The notes: generated by a model from the letters alone, not told the origin. 64,000 nt of DNA from Copromyces sp. CBS 386.78 (GCA_030685235.1 MU839110.1:248001-312000), one strand, 5' to 3'; positions 43,910 through 61,356 are shown, counted from the stretch's first letter. Translations and numbers: made by a program.

Positions 43910-45616
43910 CTAGATCGCAACTTTCTCGTCGTCTGGCGCTCCCATGGTGTTCAATACCGTCTGCGCACTCCTCTTCTCCAAGCTCTTCTTCACGGGGTTG
44001 GGGGCCGAGAACACTTCCTCGAGTTCTTCAAGGGTGCGATCCTTGGTTTCTGGGAAATAGAAGAAGATTACGACACCTTCAACGAGGTCCCAAAACACAA
44101 AAACAAGATAAAAATAGTACCCAATCTTCTCGAAAGCAGCCCCAGAGGAATACTGAAGAACAACAGACGCGGCAGCAGATGCAAAGTTTCCGACAGCAGT
44201 ACCCTTTGCACGGGTAGCAGTGGGGAGTGTCTCCGCAATGTACATGGACTGTAAGGCTGTCCAGCCAAAAGAAAAGACGATACCGAAGATGAAGATAAAG
44301 GCAATGGTGGTGTTAGCGGCAGCGCGTTGGGATGGGGTAAGGGCTTGAGTGTCAGCATCATCAAGATTGCCAACGTGGCCAGGCATTGCCAGTTTACTGG
44401 TACCCGTCATGATGGCGAAGCAGATGGAAGAGAAGACGATGGTGTAAAGCAGAAGAGGACGGCGGCCAACGACATCAGTCATGCGTGCTCCGGTGACGGC
44501 ACCGATAAGCGACAAGGCCGGGTTGATACCGTTCAACGCCAATTCCTTGTGCTCGTCGGTAATACCGGCAGACTTGAGCATGTTGACCATGTAATAGGAG
44601 GACAAGCTGTTGCCACTGACTTGGCCAAAGCAAGCCATGCCGAGGACGCAAATAAGGCGGCGACGGGCGGAGTGGGTGTTCCAAAGCTCATGATAATCGT
44701 ACCACTTCTTGTCGGATGCCTCTGACGAGATTTGGCTTGCCATCTCCTTAAGTTGCAGCTGTACAAGAGGATGATCGAGCTGACCTTCGCCATGGTAAGT
44801 GGCTAGGACTTTGGCAGCATCTTCGTATCTGTCTTGGGCCATGAGCCATCTAGGACTTTCAGGCAACCAAAAGACTCCCAAGCACACGATTCCGGAGGTG
44901 ACCATCTGACACCAGATAGGAATTCGCCACGCGTTTTCGTTGTTCTCGATGTAGGAGCAACCATAGACGACCCAGGATGCGATGATGGAGCCAATGTACC
45001 AGGTCGTATTATACAGGCCCGTCAGGGTGCCACGCCACTTGGGATGAGCCATCTCGCTGACATAGCAAGGGGCTGATACGCAACAGAAACTGACGCCGAA
45101 ACCCAGTATGAAGCGACCGCCTAGGAACTGGGATTTGGTATGCGTTGTGGCTTGCACGCAGGTGCCAATAATGATGATAAGAGCACCTGCAAACATGCCC
45201 CAGCGGCGTCCGAACCAGTCGTTGACAGGGGCGGTGAAGAAGACGGCAGCAACACTGCCAATGTTGTACATGGCAAAAACAAGACCGGTTCCTGAGCCCG
45301 CAGTGGACCTGGGAGAACACCAAAGGTTAGCTGATGTTTAATTTCGAGTGTCCTGGCCGATGAACACATACATGTGGAAATAGTTTTGGTAGGCTTTCAT
45401 GCCGTTCAAACCTCCCATCAAACTTCCATCGTACCCATTGAGACATCCGCAGAGGTAGGCACAAGCGAGGACAAGGTAGAGGCTGAACATGCTCTTGGAC
45501 CAGGGCGAGTACTTTGTGTTGTCGACATCGCGGGCCAGCTGGACAGCGACATCGGATTCTGGGAAGGCATCGTCGTGGGCGCCCATGGCCTCCTTCTCGT
45601 TGATGCTGCGTGTCAT
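43910..45616 (-). CDS. MFS sugar transporter (lactose permease-like sugar porter)
   Basis: Two exons, 45616-45372 and 45308-43910, with a 63-bp intron (gtatgt donor, ctaac branch). 547 aa. Landmarks in order: a hydrophilic N-terminus; [12 protein letters not shown] in TM1; DWFGRRWG in the TM2-3 loop; [36 protein letters not shown] after TM6; [14 protein letters not shown] in TM7; [15 protein letters not shown] in TM10; and a C-terminal [10 protein letters not shown]. This is the same subfamily as CDT-1 and yeast-type Lac12 permeases. It probably imports a beta-linked disaccharide or galactoside. It is divergent from the beta-galactosidase at 46936 and adjacent to a zinc-cluster regulator. The ATG at 45616 is the first in frame; a TATA element lies 90 bp upstream. 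Substrate is inference from neighbours. Confidence 0.88.
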
Positions 45617-50218
<4,602 letters not shown>

Positions 50219-52634
50219 AGGAGCAGGCAACGGATGCACTCCAAGGGGGCTTCTTTCATGGATGATCGGACACCTTCCACATGCACATCATTCCGAACAA
50301 AATCAATAAGGCCTCTACCTTCCATCCATTATCATAGTCTCATAGCACAGAAACACTTCCATCACCCTTGTACATCATGAATCGCAATACACAAACGTGG
50401 TCCCACGTGTCCTTCAACAACTTTGCTACTCTAGCACAACAAAAAGGAACATCGAGGAGAGAAAACCAAAACTATGTCGGTATCCTATTCTCGCGGGACA
50501 CAAGACGCGGGGAGCGTAACAAAAAGGTAAAATGAAAGCGCTTCTCATGTATCACAGCACTTGAGCATTGCACCACGCACAAGGCGCAAAGCACAAACGG
50601 CAGTGCACGCGCCAACGCAAAGATAGATGCCAGCGTCGCAGTTCTTTACCTGCTGACTAGATGCGCACAACGGGATACAAGCACGACATGCCTACCTTAT
50701 GCACATGATCTAACGGCGTGCGTTCACAGCGTGCGCTTACCGTAGAGTGGAGAGAGAGAAGTAAGGTACCTTGCATCACACATGTATTAATTTGTACTGT
50801 AAGTCTGCAAGGCACCGTTTGCAGGAGCAGTCAGCATTAAGCGGTAAGCCCCCAAAGAATGACCCTATTGCATATGTACCCCCAACACACAAGTTACACA
50901 TGTGCAACAAATGCAGCTCTACAAGCTGCGAAGCTGGTGAGTTGTAGGACTCAAGACATGGATTCGTGACGTGGCAAGCATCAATGAGCTTGATTTGACT
51001 AGAATCACGTTCAGGTTTTGAAAGAGGACGGACGGCTCGAGGATGCGTGGACAGAACACGGATGGCCAGAAACGTGAGAACCGAAGGCAGTGCGCATACG
51101 ATACGATCTGTGAAGATTGATCACCTTTTCATGAGGGAATGGGGACATGGGAGGATACTCGTCAGGGCTAGTACGAAAGGGAATATTTGGTAGATAGGGT
51201 GTTGTCACTTCTTTCCATCGCAGTGGGACGCGAGTTGATTTCCCCCCGGTCGGAGCCAGACGGGACAGGAGCTTAAAAATACCAGTCACCGGATGGATGT
51301 CAAGTTTCGGCCCTCCATCGGAGCAGGACTACCTCTAGGTTTGAATCCAGTCAACCCTGTGCGTGACCAATCAAGGAAAGACCGGGTGTCGTCCTTTTCT
51401 GCCTTGGCAGTCCGAATCCAAGTTCACCCACCACCGGCCGGGGCGGGGGACAGGCGGGGTAAGATTGACCGGATGTCGTTGCTTCCTTCCGTCCGGAGAG
51501 GGAGGGGTTCCGGGAGCAGCCTGCCCCGGTATGGCTTCCCCTGGTGCCCCGCTGGAACCACCCGAGAAGGTATACTATACATAGTACACCTCAAAATCTG
51601 AATATCAACAAAGAATAGTGTACAAGCAAACGGATAATTCCGTCTGTCCCATCACGAAACTAGTGTACAAGCATGCAATGCCAGTGGTAAGAACCAAGTG
51701 GAAACTTTAACCAAACTAAAACCGTTTTTTTTTTCCCAAATGCATGTCAAATCGTGATCGACACCGGAAGATGAATAGGGACGAAAAAAGTTGTTGGAAG
51801 TTGCTTGTTCTGACGACGATACACATCTCCCCTCCTCGCACCACACAACTGTTCCCCACATCTCTGTTCCACGTAAAAAAAAAAAAAAAAAAAAAAGAAG
51901 AAGCATAAGACCATACATACCCCTCATCTTGTGCCACCCCAAATACTCGGATCCAATTAAGCTTACCACCGGCGAAAATGTATTTCCTTTCGCGTGGTCT
52001 TTGTGCCTTGCTTCATATTGATTGCATTCCCCGTACATACTTGAAAAGCTATGTTGAACTGTCGAAACCCAAAGCGGGATCGGGCCGTGGAGCCCCTATG
52101 CCGTCCTGTGTGATTTAAACTGGTTTGATCGACATCGACATGATCAGGAAATGGTACCTGTTTTGTGCCTGTTGTTTCTCGTGTTCGAGCGAGGAAGGAG
52201 GGCTCAAAGGATATGTATAGAACCAGTGTATGCTGGTAAAATGCCGCGCGGTTTTAGTTATGTATGTATAATGTATCTGTGGCGTCGTGCGGCTGCTGTT
52301 TGTTTGGCTTTGGCGGCCGCACATGATCTTGCAGCAAACGGTCATGTTGCACGTAAACCATGGAACTAGTAAACATTATACACAAGCAAGGAGACATTCA
52401 AATCATCAAGAATGGTATTCAATTAACAAATGCCTAGATAACGTAGCCCGTACCCTCGCCGGGGAAGCACCAAATTTTCCAAGCACACCAATCCGCTCCT
52501 TCATCAAGTATGTAACAAGAAAGCCAAGATAGGAACGACCACATTGAACCACCATAAATCAGGCTGCCTGCAAGGCACCGTCGGTTACCGTCATGAAATC
52601 GGAGGCAAGGTTTATATTTCGGGAAAGAAACATT
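50219..52634. other. intergenic, no gene supported
   Basis: 3' flanks of two convergent genes with about 2 kb between them. Only short frames are present. A poly-A run sits at 51877-51894. No RNA gene or repeat pair recognised. Confidence 0.5.
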
Positions 52635-53546
52635 TTAGTTCTTGCCGGCGTAGCCGACCGCAATTTCGAGGGTGACCGGCTCGCCGTCCTTGATGTTAAG
52701 GCCAATGCCGTCCAGAGCCTCCATACCCTTGGTGTAGGCGTTGGTGCCAAAGCCACCGGGGAGAATGCTGGAGCAGGTGCCGTGGCCGCAGATCTGGCAG
52801 CCGGGAACGTCCATATCGGCAGCCTGGGCAACGAGCGAAGAGCAGTCGGCACCGGACCAGCCACCGTTGCTGCTGTTCTCGAAGTCGAACTCGGCCCAGT
52901 TACCGGCAAACTGGCCGTTCACAGTGGTAGGAACCTCCTCAGGGGCGAAAGCGCAGACACCCTGGGTGTTGGGGGCGGCGACGACGACCTGGGTCTCGCC
53001 AGGCTGGAGGGTGAAGACGAGCTGCTTGTTGGAGGCGACCTTGAACATGCCGTTGAGGCCGTGGTCGGAGCCCATCTTGTTGCCGCAGACGACCTGGTAT
53101 GGCACGTCGGCAACGTTGGTGTAGAACATGCGGTTGTGGTACTTGTCGGCAATCTTCTTGGGGACGGTCATCAGGTTGGAGTTCCACTCGCAGCCGTTGG
53201 CGTCGCCAGTGTTGCCAGTGTACATGATCTGAGCGTAGGTGACGCGCTTGGACTTCTTGTTCTCGCCGCAGAAGGGAATGTACTCGTCGGTCGAGTTAGA
53301 GTCGTCCTGCTCCTCAGTAGCAGCCGCAGAGGTCTTGGCAGGCTCAGGAGCGGTGGTGCTGGAAGGAATGGCGACCGAGGAAGAGGTGGTGGTGGCGGCA
53401 GGGATGGGGAGGGGGAAGTGCTTTTCGGCCTTGAAGAACTTCAGGTCGCGCTGCTGGTGGGCGGAACGGTGAAGGTGGGCGTGGCCAGAAGGCATGGCCG
53501 AGGCGCCGAGGACGCCGGCAAGGACGAGAATGTTGGTGAGCTGCAT
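52635..53546 (-). CDS. secreted Asp f 4-like protein
   Basis: Single exon, 303 aa. Signal peptide residues 1-17 or so (MQLTNILVLAGVLGASA), then a His-rich propeptide-like stretch and a Ser/Thr/Ala-rich linker (residues about 45-80) likely to be O-glycosylated. The C-terminal domain begins near YIPFCGENKK and carries the pattern of the Asp f 4 family: GCEWNSNLM early, AEFDFENSSNGGWSGADCSSLVAQ in the middle, QICGHGTCSSI and a final EIAVGYAGKN. Seven cysteines are visible. Members are abundant extracellular or wall-associated fungal proteins, the name coming from an Aspergillus allergen; biochemical role unknown. The long antisense open frame over it is a composition shadow. Family call moderately sure, secretion sure. 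Confidence 0.8.
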   Translation of the reverse strand: MQLTNILVLAGVLGASAMPSGHAHLHRSAHQQRDLKFFKAEKHFPLPIPAATTTSSSVAIPSSTTAPEPAKTSAAATEEQDDSNSTDEYIPFCGENKKSKRVTYAQIMYTGNTGDANGCEWNSNLMTVPKKIADKYHNRMFYTNVADVPYQVVCGNKMGSDHGLNGMFKVASNKQLVFTLQPGETQVVVAAPNTQGVCAFAPEEVPTTVNGQFAGNWAEFDFENSSNGGWSGADCSSLVAQAADMDVPGCQICGHGTCSSILPGGFGTNAYTKGMEALDGIGLNIKDGEPVTLEIAVGYAGKN

Positions 53547-56417
53547 CTTGTCGGTTTGAAGTAAGTTGTTGGTCTAGTTGGAATGGATAGATGGCGCAAA
53601 AGGATGCTGGGTATCTCGAAAAGACGGTGAAAGCTGGCTTGATAAATGTCGAGTCTATAGTGGTCAAGTGAGATGGATGGCCGACGTGTGGTCTATGTTG
53701 TGCAATCAATCCAAGGAGTGTTCGTGTAGCGTGGGACCGCTGTAAAAGAATGGCTGCGAGATTGGGATATCTGCGCGGGAAGTCTTGAAAAAGAGTGTGG
53801 TGAAGCGCAACAAAGGAAGCGTTGTGCGTCGTTGTGTGTTGGATGGAGGAGGAATGAAATGGCGAGGGAGGAAGGGGAGGGCGTCAAGAGGTTAAAAGAG
53901 ACGAGCGGGCTGGCCCATGTTGTGTCCCGGCGGACTGCAGACGGCGCCTCTGCAGGGGCACACACAGCGCAGTGCGACGTTGCCCGGGGTGCCGAAATGA
54001 GGGCCTGGCAGAATTGATCCCTGGCACCTGTCTGGACAGGTGGGCCGGTGGGCTCGCAGTCCCTGCCACTCGTCAGGGGCGGTGATCGTCCCATCTTTCG
54101 TCCCTGAGTGGCCAGCTGCGACCTGCCGTCCACGACTTCCACTCAGGTACATATCGTTTCTGATTGGCTGGCCCCTATGATACCCCACCACCCAATTCCG
54201 CCGGCAGTCCGGTCGTTTTAGTGGTGGAAACAATGGAACCCTTCAGTTCGAGGCGGGACGTCGCACAAAGGCGTAACGCTGACCACGCAGGACTACGCAG
54301 CACCCTCGACCCAAGAATAGGTCACGTTTGCAAAAGGTGAAAGAAGCCCTTGTATCAATCACAATAGCATTCTCATCGTGACCTCAATCGCCGGTTTCTT
54401 TGTCTTTGCACTCAAAGGGGGTCCCATAAGAGATGCACGTGCATCCGTATGGTGTTCTGGAAATTGAGCATGGAGAAGGTTGTTGCTTTGGCGCAAAGGA
54501 TGGCAGCGCTAGCCCTGTCACCGTCCTTCCCTTTTCGAAGCCTGGTCGCGGTCGGTGGGCCGAATCGAGATGAACAGGAACGGGGGCAATGCCACCCAAG
54601 AGCTTTGATCTCTAACACATGTCCGCCTTAATTACCGCCAAATGCGTTAGCGAACCCCCTTGGCTCATATCCACAGTTTGATTAATAAAAGCGTAATGCG
54701 AATTGGCGTTGCCGGGTCGTTCCTTGGTAGACTTGGCAACACACTCTCCCGTTCCCCCCGTTGTGCCTAATTCTTCAAAGAGCAAGCGCGCCATTGTGAA
54801 GGTTCAACAGTGAAACGAGAAACAAACCGCGTCTGATGAAACCATTTGATAAAGGCATTGCGGTCACTTGTTGACCACTGGCTGATGGTGAATCTTTTGT
54901 TCCGCTATGTTGACTAGGCCAATGCATACTAGTCTAGCGGCCTAGGCTTAGGGCTGCATGCTGCATCATGCGCCGACGGTGCCTCCTACACGTCGAAACT
55001 CAATCGTGAACTCGTCGATTCAAAAGCACCAAACGGGTTCCTCTTGAAACCTATGATCGATTTGCACCTTCTTTCGATCACCCGCGCCCCAGATACGGAG
55101 CCTCAGGAGTATTGGCGCGCGCGTTCCAGACTCTCAGAACCGGATCACTCTTGGGTCCGAGATGATCCAAGATGAGGAGGCGCCCAAGCGAAGACCGGAA
55201 CTCCCAGAATACAGGCCAATCGACATTACGAACGCCCAACGAATCGCGGTATCCATGGGAGGATCTTGGTGTCCGTTGTCCCGTATTCAGTTGGCGAGGG
55301 GGAAATGGAGGAATGCCGGTTTCCTCCTTGCACTTGTCAAGGGGTCACTGCCACTGCCATGGCGTTGATTGCCCCTGAGTGATCACTCCTTGAGTCCAGA
55401 CTTAGTTGCGGTGGAATTCGGTTGCTTCTGCCCTCACATCCACATGCTCCCTGTGCCCGATCAAAGACAATCGATGATCCCCTAAAGCATTGCGCATTCG
55501 ATCTCGTCCACCAGGTATACGACTGTGATCAGGAACATGGAAAGGCAGCTCACGTGGTGAATGAATGGAATGAATAACAACAATACGAACCCAAGTACAG
55601 TACGTAGATTCCGACCCAACCGGGAGACTAGGTAGGTAGGTTGAGATCAAAGAAAGCTCAGGCCACCTGCATGCACTTGAGCTCCTGAATGGAAGCAGAA
55701 TGGAGTGGAAGCCCTGTGGAACTCCCGCGGCGGAGTGGGCCACGGCGACCCCGCGGACCTGAGACGCGGCGGATCTTTCCCCGCCCCGCTCAGCTAAACT
55801 TTTTCTTGTCTTTGCCAATTGGAAACTTTCGGCCTTGCTGCGCAACCACGTCCGTCGGCCCATCATCAACAAAGGCGATTCGCAAAGTCAACGACCGTCC
55901 ACCAACCTTGCTGTAGATTATTCATTCAGACTGGTCGACCGGAAGCTCCGAATTCCCACTTTTTTTCTCGGTACTCTACTCCCCTAAACTGGGGCCCGAC
56001 ATCACCGTATTACGCAAGCCTTTCTCCCCATCCGATAGCACGTACCGAGAGCTTGCGCGTCGCGACAATATCTCATCGACAACCTGTGTCCCACCAAGCC
56101 AAGTACACAGTAACCACGATCTCCAGGATTGGGCTTGGCCGAGCCGACCCGAAGAACGACCGGGATACCTACTACAAGCACAACCTGAGCTTGGTCTAGT
56201 GTACACTAGGCAGGGGAAGCAAGAGCAAAAATTCTAGACTCGACTCAGGTCCAGCTCTCCAAGACAGGCCCTGGCGCAATTGTGTTGATCTTTTTGCTGG
56301 ATACCGTAACCCAATCTCAAAGTGCTATCCGGTAGAGAGATTAGCCCGACCCACGATACCCAGAGGAAGAGAGTGAAACACTAGAACAACAACCAGATCC
56401 CACACACACACACAGTT
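53547..56417. other. intergenic between divergent genes
   Basis: Promoter of the Asp f 4-like gene (leftward) and of rrp41 (rightward). Open frames at 53892-54233 and 55402-55872 lack family features. A (CA)-run (56402-56414) directly precedes the rrp41 ATG. Confidence 0.5.
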
Positions 56418-57326
56418 ATGCCTCTCGATACCTCAGCTTACAGCCTCGCGCTGTTGCGCGTCGACGGCCGCAGGTGGAACGAGCTGCGTCGCATCCATGC
56501 CCAGATCCGCACCCAGGCCGCCGCCGACGGCTCCAGTTACCTCGAGATGGGCCACACCAAGGTCATGTGTGTCGTCAACGGACCGAGTGAGCCCGGTCCT
56601 CGGAGGGGAGCCACGTCGGGCGGCGGTGGTGGCGGTGGTCAGTCCAAGAACGCCGAGGTTGCCGTGAACATTGTGATTGCTGGGTTTAGTTCCGTTGATC
56701 GCAAGCGAAGGGGTAGAGGTGACAAGTAAGTTTGCGCCGCCCCCCTCCACTATTAGCTGTCACTCTAGCTTGCCATCTGTCCGCATGCTAACCGTTACCC
56801 CTTCTTCCCTAGGCACATCCTCGAGCTCCAATCGACAATATCCCAAGCCCTCGCCGCGTCCCTGCACACCCACCTCTTCCCGCACTCCACCATCAACATC
56901 TCTCTGCACGTTCTCTCGCAAGACGGCTCTCTGCTTGCCGCCCTCATCAACGCTGCCACGCTCGCCTGCGTCGACGCCGGTATCCCCATGACAGACTACG
57001 TCGCGGCCTGCACGGCCGGCTCGACGTCCACATACGCGGCCAACGATGAAGGAGCGGACCCCCTGCTGGACATGAACCACCAGGAAGAGCAGGAGCTGCC
57101 CGGCCTGACGGTGGCCACGCTCGGCGACAGCGATCGTGTGGCGGTGCTGGTCTGCGAGAGCAGAGTGCAGGTAAGCAGGCTGGAGGGCATGTTGGCGGTC
57201 GGCGTGGACGGGTGTAAGCAGGTCAGGGAGATTCTGGACAGGGTGGTGAGGGACAAGGGGATCAAGATGATACAAGAGGGCACTGTGGAGAGGGGGGTTG
57301 GGTTGAATGATATGGAGCTGGATTGA
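56418..57326 (+). CDS. rrp41: exosome complex subunit Rrp41 (Ski6), RNase PH fold
   Basis: Core ring subunit of the RNA exosome, which processes and degrades RNA from the 3' end in nucleus and cytoplasm. Two exons, 56418-56725 and 56813-57326, with an 87-bp intron (gtaagt donor, gctaac branch). 273 aa. Opening residues contain the hallmark LRVDGRRWNELRRI and DGSSYLEMGHTKVMCVVNGP, typical of Rrp41 rather than other RNase PH paralogues. A Gly-rich loop (SGGGGGGGQSKN) is inserted after GPRRGATS. The second half has LLAALINAATLACVDAGIPM and a C-terminal helix pair. Eukaryotic Rrp41 is catalytically inactive and works with Rrp42/Rrp45 and the Rrp44 nuclease. Frame intact; the start is fixed by alignment to the family N-terminus. 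Confidence 0.92.
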
Positions 57327-57607
57327 TTGCATACCACTGGGACTACTGGTCAAGGTCATTCATTGGATTGGACATGGTACGGTAGGTAGCATCGTAATGG
57401 TTTGGGTCTCCAAAAGAATGAAGAAAATGACCAAGTTCACGACTACCAATGTCAATTGCAATCAAGTACAGCTCGTGACTAGGTGAGCGACGAAAGCCTG
57501 TTAAACATGCGCCAACTCTGAAGGCATCCCAAAACTGATAGGTCCAGATCATCCACACACTAACATAACACAAATCACAGCAAGCTACACCTTATCCCGG
57601 GCATCCA

Positions 57608-59313
57608 CTACAGCTCATCATGAGCCGCCGCAGTCTCCCGCTCAGGCGTAGGATCAACCGGCGCAGTCGATTCCTCCTCGCCCTCCCCAGCCGTAACAGC
57701 CGTCGTCTCGCTCGCCTCAGGCGTAACAGGCGCCTCCTTCTCATCACTAGTAACAGCCTTTGTAGCCTCCGGCGTCGTCTCCTCCTCCAAAACCGCCTCC
57801 TCAGGCTGTGCCTTTTCCGCCTTGCTGCTCTCCTCATCAGTCTCCTTCTTCTTCACCTCGGTAACATCAACAACCACACCCTCAGGCACCTTCTTCTTCG
57901 CCCCTTCCCCCATTCTAATCGCATCAATCCACGCCTCCAACTTGTCGTGTCCTGAGAAGTCGTCGGAAACAGAAACGGAGTCGTAGTGGCGCCACCAGCC
58001 GCGACGGGCGTTGATGGCGATGATCTCAATTCCCGACTCTTCTTCAGGAGGGGAAAGGTCCAGAGACTTGAGCAGGATGGAACCGCCGGGGTTGCTGGCC
58101 AGGGGCACTTCGTAAAAGGGGAAGAGCTTGCGGTGGGAGTGGGCGTGCTTGAAAGCTAGCTGGGAGAGGGTGTCTAGCGCATTTTGGGCCTTTTCGTTGC
58201 CGTTCGGAGAGGAGACCAAGGCAAGAACGCAGGTGTTGGATTTGGAGGTGAGACATTCCTTGGTTAGCTTTTCGGGGGTGTTGAGGGTGGGGATGGGGAG
58301 GGCGGTGTCGATGATTACGGGGGCTTCTTGGGTTGGGGCGGGGGTCTCGCTGGAGGAGGATGTTGGGGTTTCGGATGAAGCGGCTGTAGATTTGGACTTG
58401 GACTTGGCCGAGGAGGAAGAGGAGGAAGAGGATGCAGCCTTCTTGCCCGAGTCCTTCTTGGAGTCCTTCTTTCCGTTCTTGGCCTTGACCGGTGCCGGGT
58501 CCGGGTTAGGTTGGCCCGCCTGGGAAAGGAATTTCACCATGGCGGCCTTCTTGATCTCGCCGTCGTACACGATGCCGGGGGCATCGCCGCCCGGCAGCAG
58601 GATCAGGGTAGGGAACTTGTCGACACCGAAAGTTGACACGGCCGTGGACTGAGTGTTCCGGACCTGACCAACCGTAATAACATCGAGGAAGTCAATAGCC
58701 ACACTCTTGAGCAAGGCAGAGGTAGTTCCCTTGTCGGTAAACAGCAAAGCCTTGGCCGTCTCGTTCTTGTCGCTCAGGAACTTGTCGAGGTTCTTGTCCT
58801 CGACCTTGACGACGTGGTTATTGATGCGCGAGACCACGGCGTCGACGATGGCGCTGGCCGTGCGCTGGCCCTGGTAGTCGTCCACCACAGGCTTGCTGCC
58901 GGCCTTCTTGCCGGGACGGACGATCTTGAGTGTAGGAAAGCCCTGTACGCCCATGCTCCCGCAGAAGGGCTTGTTGGCGTCATCGTCGCAGTTGACGGCG
59001 GCGACCTTGGCTAGCCCTTCGAGGTTCTTGGCGGCTTTTTCGTAGGCGGGCTTGAGGTTTTGGCAGTGGCCGCACCAGGGGGCGTAGAATTCAATGATCT
59101 TTTTGGAGAAAGAGGTCAGACTCTTGTCGTTTACTATTATTACTTGACGTGTCCGAGACTTACAGTCGTCTGGTTGCTCTTGGCAATCAACCTATCGTAA
59201 TCCTTTCCGTCGACCTGCAACACTGGAGACTTTTTGGTATAAAGGCCGGCCTGGGCTCCGGGGAGCGCAGACAGGATACCGACTGCCAGAGCGCAGAGGG
59301 TGGGGTGATGCAT
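57608..59313 (-). CDS. ER protein disulphide isomerase-like protein (single CGHC, HDEL)
   Basis: Oxidoreductase of the ER lumen. Two exons, 59313-59164 and 59098-57608, with a 65-bp intron. 546 aa. Signal peptide residues 1-22 (ends GAQA). The thioredoxin domain carries active site WCGHC (Cys59, Cys62) in FYAPWCGHCQNLKPAYEKAA and the cis-Pro loop QGFPTLKI. A second thioredoxin-like fold follows without a CxxC (TFGVDKFPTLILLPGG). Then come a Lys/Ser-rich linker with poly-Ser, a third alpha/beta stretch, an acidic Glu/Thr-rich tail and the ER retrieval signal HDEL. The layout is like Mpd1/PDIA6-related fungal proteins, which are usually shorter, so the linker and acidic tail are expansions. Likely induced by secretion stress, as family members are. 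TATA-like text lies just upstream of the ATG. Confidence 0.9.
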
Positions 59314-59952
59314 GATGAAACCAGGAAGGTGTTGTTGCCTTTTGTTTACTCTGTGATTATATATGAATGGCGTGTGTGGGGATGATGATAAGTTGTGAGG
59401 TTTTGTGGGGTTGAAGCTACAGTGTCATGAATGTACAATGGCAGATCAATATTTTAATGATTGGAGTAAGAGAATGTGCCCTAGAGAGCCCCTTGAGGGA
59501 TGGTGTCGTGTTTATAACACCGAGAGAACCAAACAGAGAGACAGATGGAGATGAAAGTTGTCATGTTTCCATGTTCGGCAAGAGAACACATTTCCATTGA
59601 AGCTGGGGGAGCTGGCGCCACAAACAAATGAAGTCAGAAGCGTCCAGAATCCGGGGGCCTCTTTCAATGCTATGAAGCGTGCCATGGCCGGATTGTGGCC
59701 CAAGCTCCAGCACATGGCATGGTGCTGGGGAGCAGATGGCTCGGCGGGAAGTGTGGGGAAGAGACGCTAACAATGGGTGCCGCCTAGCGATAACGGCGGA
59801 TGATGACGACGCCAGTCCAATGTTCTACTAGTCAACCTCCGTCCTCTGCTGGGACTTGGACGAGGAAGAAATAACAACGAGCGATAATCCTCTACACTCG
59901 ATCGACACCCTATCCTTATCCAGCTTTTTATCTTTATCCGAACGCCGTCGCC
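59314..59952. promoter_or_regulatory. divergent promoter region, PDI-like gene and vta1
   Basis: 639 bp between head-to-head starts. TATATAT-like text near 59357-59365 is about 45-50 bp before the PDI ATG. No other feature read. Confidence 0.45.
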
Positions 59953-61356
59953 ATGGCAGACAACCTCGCGATCCCCGCTGCCGTCAAGGCGGCCGATATC
60001 AACCTCTGGAAAAGCGCGACAAAGGCCCTCCAGCTCCAATCGATAAGACCGGATATTGCATATTGGTGTATGTAGCCCGAGACAACTAGGGGCCGGCAGT
60101 GTCTGACTTTCGCAGGCGAATATTGGGTCGTCAACCAGATCATTAACAGGGGACTCCACAAGGGGAATGAGGAGCTGTCAGCTTACACGGCCGGCTTGAT
60201 GGACAAGATGGAACAGGTGTGATTTGTTCCCATTTCCCATATACCCCTTTCTCTTGCTGACCGGTGTTCCCTACAGACCAAAGCCGAACACCCCGAGAAC
60301 GATGCCATCAACGACGACGAGGTCGCCAAGGTCACCATCGACAGATTCGCACAGGACACCCTTGATCGCGCCGAGCGAGTGGTCAAGGCAAACAAAGTCA
60401 CACAGCAAACAGCCATGACATTCGACGCCGCCGCCACCTTCTTCCATCTGGTCAACATCTGGGGTCCTCCCGACGAAGAGACGCAACAAAAGATCAAATA
60501 TGCAAAGTGGAATGCCGCACGCATCGCAAAGGCTATCAAGGAGGGCAAGGACCCTAACGAGTCCAACCCGAAACGCGAAGAACCCCAACTACTGCCGGCC
60601 TTGGACCCCAATGATCCAGAAGTTCAGGCATTGACGGGGTCGGTCGAAAAGACATCACCACCACCCCTTTCGGTCACAGTGGAGGAAGTTCCAGACAGAG
60701 ACTTGCAGAGGACGGACGCTGCCGGAGTGTCTTTGCCAGTCAGCCCAGCCTCGGCTGGTCCATCCCCGATGTCCGAAGCCGAACTCAAGTTGCCCGGTGT
60801 ACCCAGTGGGCTTAGCGACCCAGCACCGTCAACAGTCTCCTTGGACTCGGACACTCCGGTCTCAGCTCCCACACATAACCCTGTCAACTACAGGCCTCAG
60901 CCCGATCTGCCATCCGCCCCGACCGCACTGTCATCCTACCCTGATCCTGATATCTCGATGCCTGATGCGGGCGCTGCACGTTGGACGCCGGATGCTGATC
61001 GCCAGCCTCCTGCCCCGCCTGTGGTTCCTCCCACGTTTGCTCCCAGTGCACCGTCAACAGCTGCTGTGGCATCACCGTCTGTCAACCAGCCAACTGACTT
61101 CTACTTCCAGAACCAAGCTCCTCCAACTCCCCAAGCTCCTGCAGTTCCCAGTCTGCAGCATGTGCCTCCTCCACTAGCTGTCCCTGCATCCACTTATCCC
61201 TCTTCGCAAGTTGCTGGAGGTTTTGTCACCGACGAAGCTGCCATGGCTTCGGCTCAGAAGCATGCCAAATGGGCGATTTCAGCATTGAACTTTGAAGACG
61301 TTCCTACGGCGGTGAAGGAGCTAAGGAAAGCGTTGGAGATGTTGGGTGCAGTGTAG
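59953..61356 (+). CDS. vta1: Vta1/LIP5-like regulator of the Vps4 ATPase (ESCRT pathway)
   Basis: Activates the AAA-ATPase Vps4, which disassembles ESCRT-III during multivesicular body sorting. Three exons, 59953-60067, 60116-60216 and 60277-61356; introns of 48 bp and 60 bp with consistent phases. 431 aa. The N-terminal half holds the tandem MIT-like helical module (ADINLWKSATKALQLQSIRP, YWVVNQIINRG, FDAAATFFHLVNIWG, KIKYAKWNAARIAKAIKEG). Then comes a long Pro/Ser/Ala-rich linker (residues about 195-385) and the short C-terminal dimerisation and Vps4-binding helices (KHAKWAISALNFEDVPTAV-KELRKALEML). Domain order and the WNAARIAKAIKEG motif are diagnostic. The ATG at 59953 starts a family-like N-terminus. 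Frame intact. Confidence 0.92.

Noticed and set aside
52593..53564. 323-aa plus-strand frame opposite the Asp f 4-like gene
   Set aside because: Gly/Val-rich composition typical of the complement of Ala/Thr-rich coding sequence; the minus frame has a signal peptide and family motifs.
56760..57359. 199-aa minus frame over rrp41 exon 2
   Set aside because: Antisense shadow; the plus strand encodes a clear RNase PH protein.
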